Both the position numbers and the translations under genes were made by a program. Shown piece after piece: positions 5,959-7,489 of a stretch of DNA of 7,489 bases. The first letter of the stretch is position 1. Every line of letters begins with the position of its first letter. The DNA is from an uncultured Collinsella sp. (GTDB lineage: Bacteria > Actinomycetota > Coriobacteriia > Coriobacteriales > Coriobacteriaceae): positions 1 to 7,489 of the forward strand of contig USMH01000042.1 in NCBI GenBank assembly GCA_900555745.1. Reading direction: 5' to 3'. The notes under the pieces are model-generated. The model had not been told where the DNA came from, did not search any database, and worked only from the letters and a program-made list of their open reading frames with translations.

Positions 5959-6585
5959 TTATGCAAGCACCTCCCCGAAGTGAGCGGCGATGTCGGCGGG
6001 CATCAGCACAGCGTTGTTGTTGACGAGATCGTAGGTGTTGGCCTCGTCGGCAGTGATGATGAACGTCTTGGGAATGTTGCGGAACGACAGGTAGGCGTTG
6101 ACGTCCTCATCGCGAACGATGATGGTCAGACGCTTACCCTCAAGGCCGAGAGCCTTGAGCATGGCGACGGCAGCCTTGGTGGAAGGCTTCTCGAAGCCGT
6201 AGTCGTCGACGAGCACGAGCTCGCCATCGGCCAGCTTGGCGGACAGCGCGGAGCGCATAGCCAGCTTGACCTCCTTGTTGTTCATACGCTTAGCGTAGGA
6301 ACGGGGCTTGGGGGCGAAGACAACGCCACCGTGACGCCACTGGGCAGCACGGATGGAACCCTGGCGGGCACGGCCGGTGCCCTTCTGACGCCAAGGCTTC
6401 TTGCCGCCACCGGAAACCTCAGAGCGACCCTTAGCAGACTGGGTGCCCTGACGCCAAGAGGCCATCTGGCACTTGACGATGTGGTGCATAACGTGGATGT
6501 TCGGCTCTATGCCGTACACCTCAGCGGCGAGCTCGGCCTCGGCGACCTTCTTGCCCTCGCTGTTCTTTACTTCAAACTTTGCCAT
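5959..6585 (-). CDS. rplD: Large-subunit ribosomal protein L4 (uL4)
   Basis: L4 is an early assembly protein whose extended loop reaches the tunnel constriction beside L22. In E. coli free L4 also represses the S10 operon; whether it does so here is not known. The 208-residue product has the globular start MAKFEVKNSEGKKVAE and then the tunnel loop, including GGGKKPWRQKGTGRARQGS at 59-77 and RSYAKRMNNKEVKLAMRSAL in the following helix. The ATG at 6585 is preceded by AAGGAGAA about ten bases upstream and follows the rplC stop by 46 bases. It abuts rplW directly downstream. Confidence 0.99.
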   Translation of the reverse strand: MAKFEVKNSEGKKVAEAELAAEVYGIEPNIHVMHHIVKCQMASWRQGTQSAKGRSEVSGGGKKPWRQKGTGRARQGSIRAAQWRHGGVVFAPKPRSYAKRMNNKEVKLAMRSALSAKLADGELVLVDDYGFEKPSTKAAVAMLKALGLEGKRLTIIVRDEDVNAYLSFRNIPKTFIITADEANTYDLVNNNAVLMPADIAAHFGEVLA

Positions 6586-6631
6586 TTAAGTGTTCTCCTT
6601 GGTATGACGCTGGGCTAAATGGGCTGGGCCC

Positions 6632-7252
6632 TTAGGCCATACGGATGGCGACGAGACCATTCTTGGCACCCGGGACAGCGCCCTTGACCAAGATGAGGTT
6701 CTGCTCGGCATCGATGCGGACAACGGAAAGGTTCTTGACGGTAACGCGCTCGTTACCCATGTGACCGGCCATCTTGACGCCCTTGAGGACGCGCGCAGGA
6801 TAGGCGCACTGACCGATAGAACCGGGGTGACGCTGGAAGTGAGAACCATGCGTCATAGGACCGCGGCGCTGACCCCAGCGCTTGATGCGACCCTGGAAGC
6901 CCTTACCCTTGGAGGTACCGATGACGTCGACCTTCTCGACATCAGCGAAATCAGCGACGGTAACGACCTCGCCGACCTTGTGCTCCTCGCCGTTCTCGAC
7001 GCGGACCTCACGAAGGAAGCGGACAGGCTCGACGCCAGCCTTAGCGAAGTGACCAGCCATGGGCTTGTTCACGTTCTTGGCCTTGATGTCGCCGAAACCG
7101 ATCTGGACGGCGTCATAGCCGTCGGTTGCCTGAGTTTTAACCTGCGAGACAGCGCAGGGGCCAGCCTGGATGACCGTGACGGGAACGACGTTGTCGTCCT
7201 CGTCCCAAACCTGGGTCATGCCAATCTTGCGGCCGAGAATCATGCTGATCAA
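6632..7252 (-). CDS. rplC: Large-subunit ribosomal protein L3 (uL3)
   Basis: L3 starts 50S assembly with L24 and sends a long extension to the peptidyl-transferase centre. The product is 206 residues from TTG at 7252 ([16 protein letters not shown]) or 203 from ATG at 7243 ([13 protein letters not shown]). Family features are [20 protein letters not shown] (112-131), [10 protein letters not shown] (138-147) and GVKMAGHMG (158-166). The glutamine after GSIG (148) aligns with the residue methylated in E. coli L3. Neither start has a strong SD. A GGGA about ten bases before the TTG favours it slightly, whereas ATG is the stronger codon, so the start is uncertain by three codons. This is the first gene of the cluster in the window; rpsJ does not precede it within 237 bases. 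Confidence 0.97.
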   Translation of the reverse strand: MISMILGRKIGMTQVWDEDDNVVPVTVIQAGPCAVSQVKTQATDGYDAVQIGFGDIKAKNVNKPMAGHFAKAGVEPVRFLREVRVENGEEHKVGEVVTVADFADVEKVDVIGTSKGKGFQGRIKRWGQRRGPMTHGSHFQRHPGSIGQCAYPARVLKGVKMAGHMGNERVTVKNLSVVRIDAEQNLILVKGAVPGAKNGLVAIRMA

Positions 7253-7259
7253 GATATGA

Positions 7260-7313
7260 TCCCAACTCTCGCGTGGTCTTGGGACAATGCGTACACCACC
7301 GAGCGTACGCCCC
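7260..7313 (-). promoter_or_regulatory. Competing hairpins just upstream of rplC
   Basis: TCCCAA (7260-7265) and TTGGGA (7279-7284) are perfect arms around a 13-base loop. The 3' side of this hairpin in the mRNA contains the only G-rich, SD-like bases near the rplC start. Upstream, GCGTAC (7289-7294) and GTACGC (7305-7310) form a second stem, which could add pairing of 7281-7283 with 7311-7313. The same three bases are used by the first stem, so the two forms compete. Translational control is inference from a by-eye fold. Confidence 0.45.
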
Positions 7314-7348
7314 TAGAGGACCACTACTTACACGACGTGCTCCCCAGC

Positions 7349-7376
7349 CTTGTATTTCGCCTGAACTACCTGACAA
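7349..7376 (-). promoter_or_regulatory. rplC: Possible sigma-70 promoter for rplC
   Basis: On the minus strand TTGTCA (7376-7371) is one base from the -35 consensus, and TACAAG (7354-7349) matches four of six -10 positions, with a 16-base spacer. A start near 7342 would give a leader of about 90-100 bases containing the competing hairpins. The -10 is weak, so this is tentative. A TATACT within the shared 26-nt motif is an alternative -10 without a good -35. Confidence 0.3.
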
Positions 7377-7436
7377 CCCTATTAAGCAGGCATTTTGTCC
7401 AGCCAGAATACTCCCCTGGTTACACACAGCTGTTTA

Positions 7437-7462
7437 GTATACACGGCTGCGGGCGTATCCAT
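7437..7462 (-). repeat. 26-nt shared motif, copy upstream of rplC
   Basis: This is the second copy of the motif found at 5572-5597, with three differences (23/26 identical, no gaps). On the minus strand it runs from ATGGATACGCCC to CCGTGTATAC and continues to TATACT. It ends 184 bases before the TTG and 193 before the ATG of rplC. The upstream GGGCGT that pairs with ACGCCC in the rplB copy is absent here, so the shared element is better explained by sequence recognition (promoter or operator) than by that hairpin. Confidence 0.6.
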
Positions 7463-7489
7463 CGAGATTCATATTTCACTCACATTGTT

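Noticed and set aside
7137..7427. 96-codon minus-strand frame overlapping the rplC start
   Set aside because: It is out of frame with L3, shows no S10 or other family similarity and overlaps the conserved L3 N-terminus.

Overview
The window is dominated by eleven ribosomal-protein genes on the minus strand, in the classical S10/spc order rplC-rplD-rplW-rplB-rpsS-rplV-rpsC-rplP-rpmC-rpsQ-rplN-rplX (L3 to L24; twelve genes counting both ends), read from position 7252 down to 1464. The high-GC coding, strong Shine-Dalgarno (SD) sequences, an L16 with an acidic/alanine-rich tail and an L24 with a four-cysteine zinc ribbon suit an actinobacterium. My best guess is a gut Coriobacteriia member such as Collinsella, from general resemblance of proteins and intergenic repeats. 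No 16S gene or database search supports this.

Layout, in transcription order on the minus strand. 7489-7253 is a non-coding leader before rplC with no rpsJ in it. rplC, rplD and rplW follow closely. A 179-nt gap rich in inverted repeats separates rplW from rplB. rplB, rpsS, rplV, rpsC, rplP, rpmC and rpsQ are packed tightly, with two stop/start overlaps (rpsC/rplP and rplP/rpmC) and the rplD/rplW junction abutting. A 118-nt gap with a long base-paired element separates rpsQ from rplN, which is the classical S10/spc boundary. rplN and rplX then close the run, and a strong intrinsic terminator lies just after rplX. rplE and the rest of the usual spc genes are not there.

Past the terminator, 1400-926 is non-coding. 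It holds two short tandem arrays, both with a 27-bp period and with palindromes inside, and then a cluster of TGCGCA palindromes spaced about one helical turn apart. The cluster lies upstream of a minus-strand Gfo/Idh/MocA-family oxidoreductase that starts at 925 and runs off the left edge.

The ribosomal genes supply large-subunit proteins (L3, L4, L23, L2, L22, L16, L29, L14, L24) and small-subunit proteins (S19, S3, S17) for co-ordinated ribosome assembly. The parts least explained by known biology are the non-coding ones. A 26-nt motif is shared (23/26) between the rplC leader and the rplW-rplB gap, two internal gaps are structured, and there are the phased operator-like array and the 27-bp repeats. 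I see no defence system, CRISPR array, tRNA, rRNA or complete mobile element.
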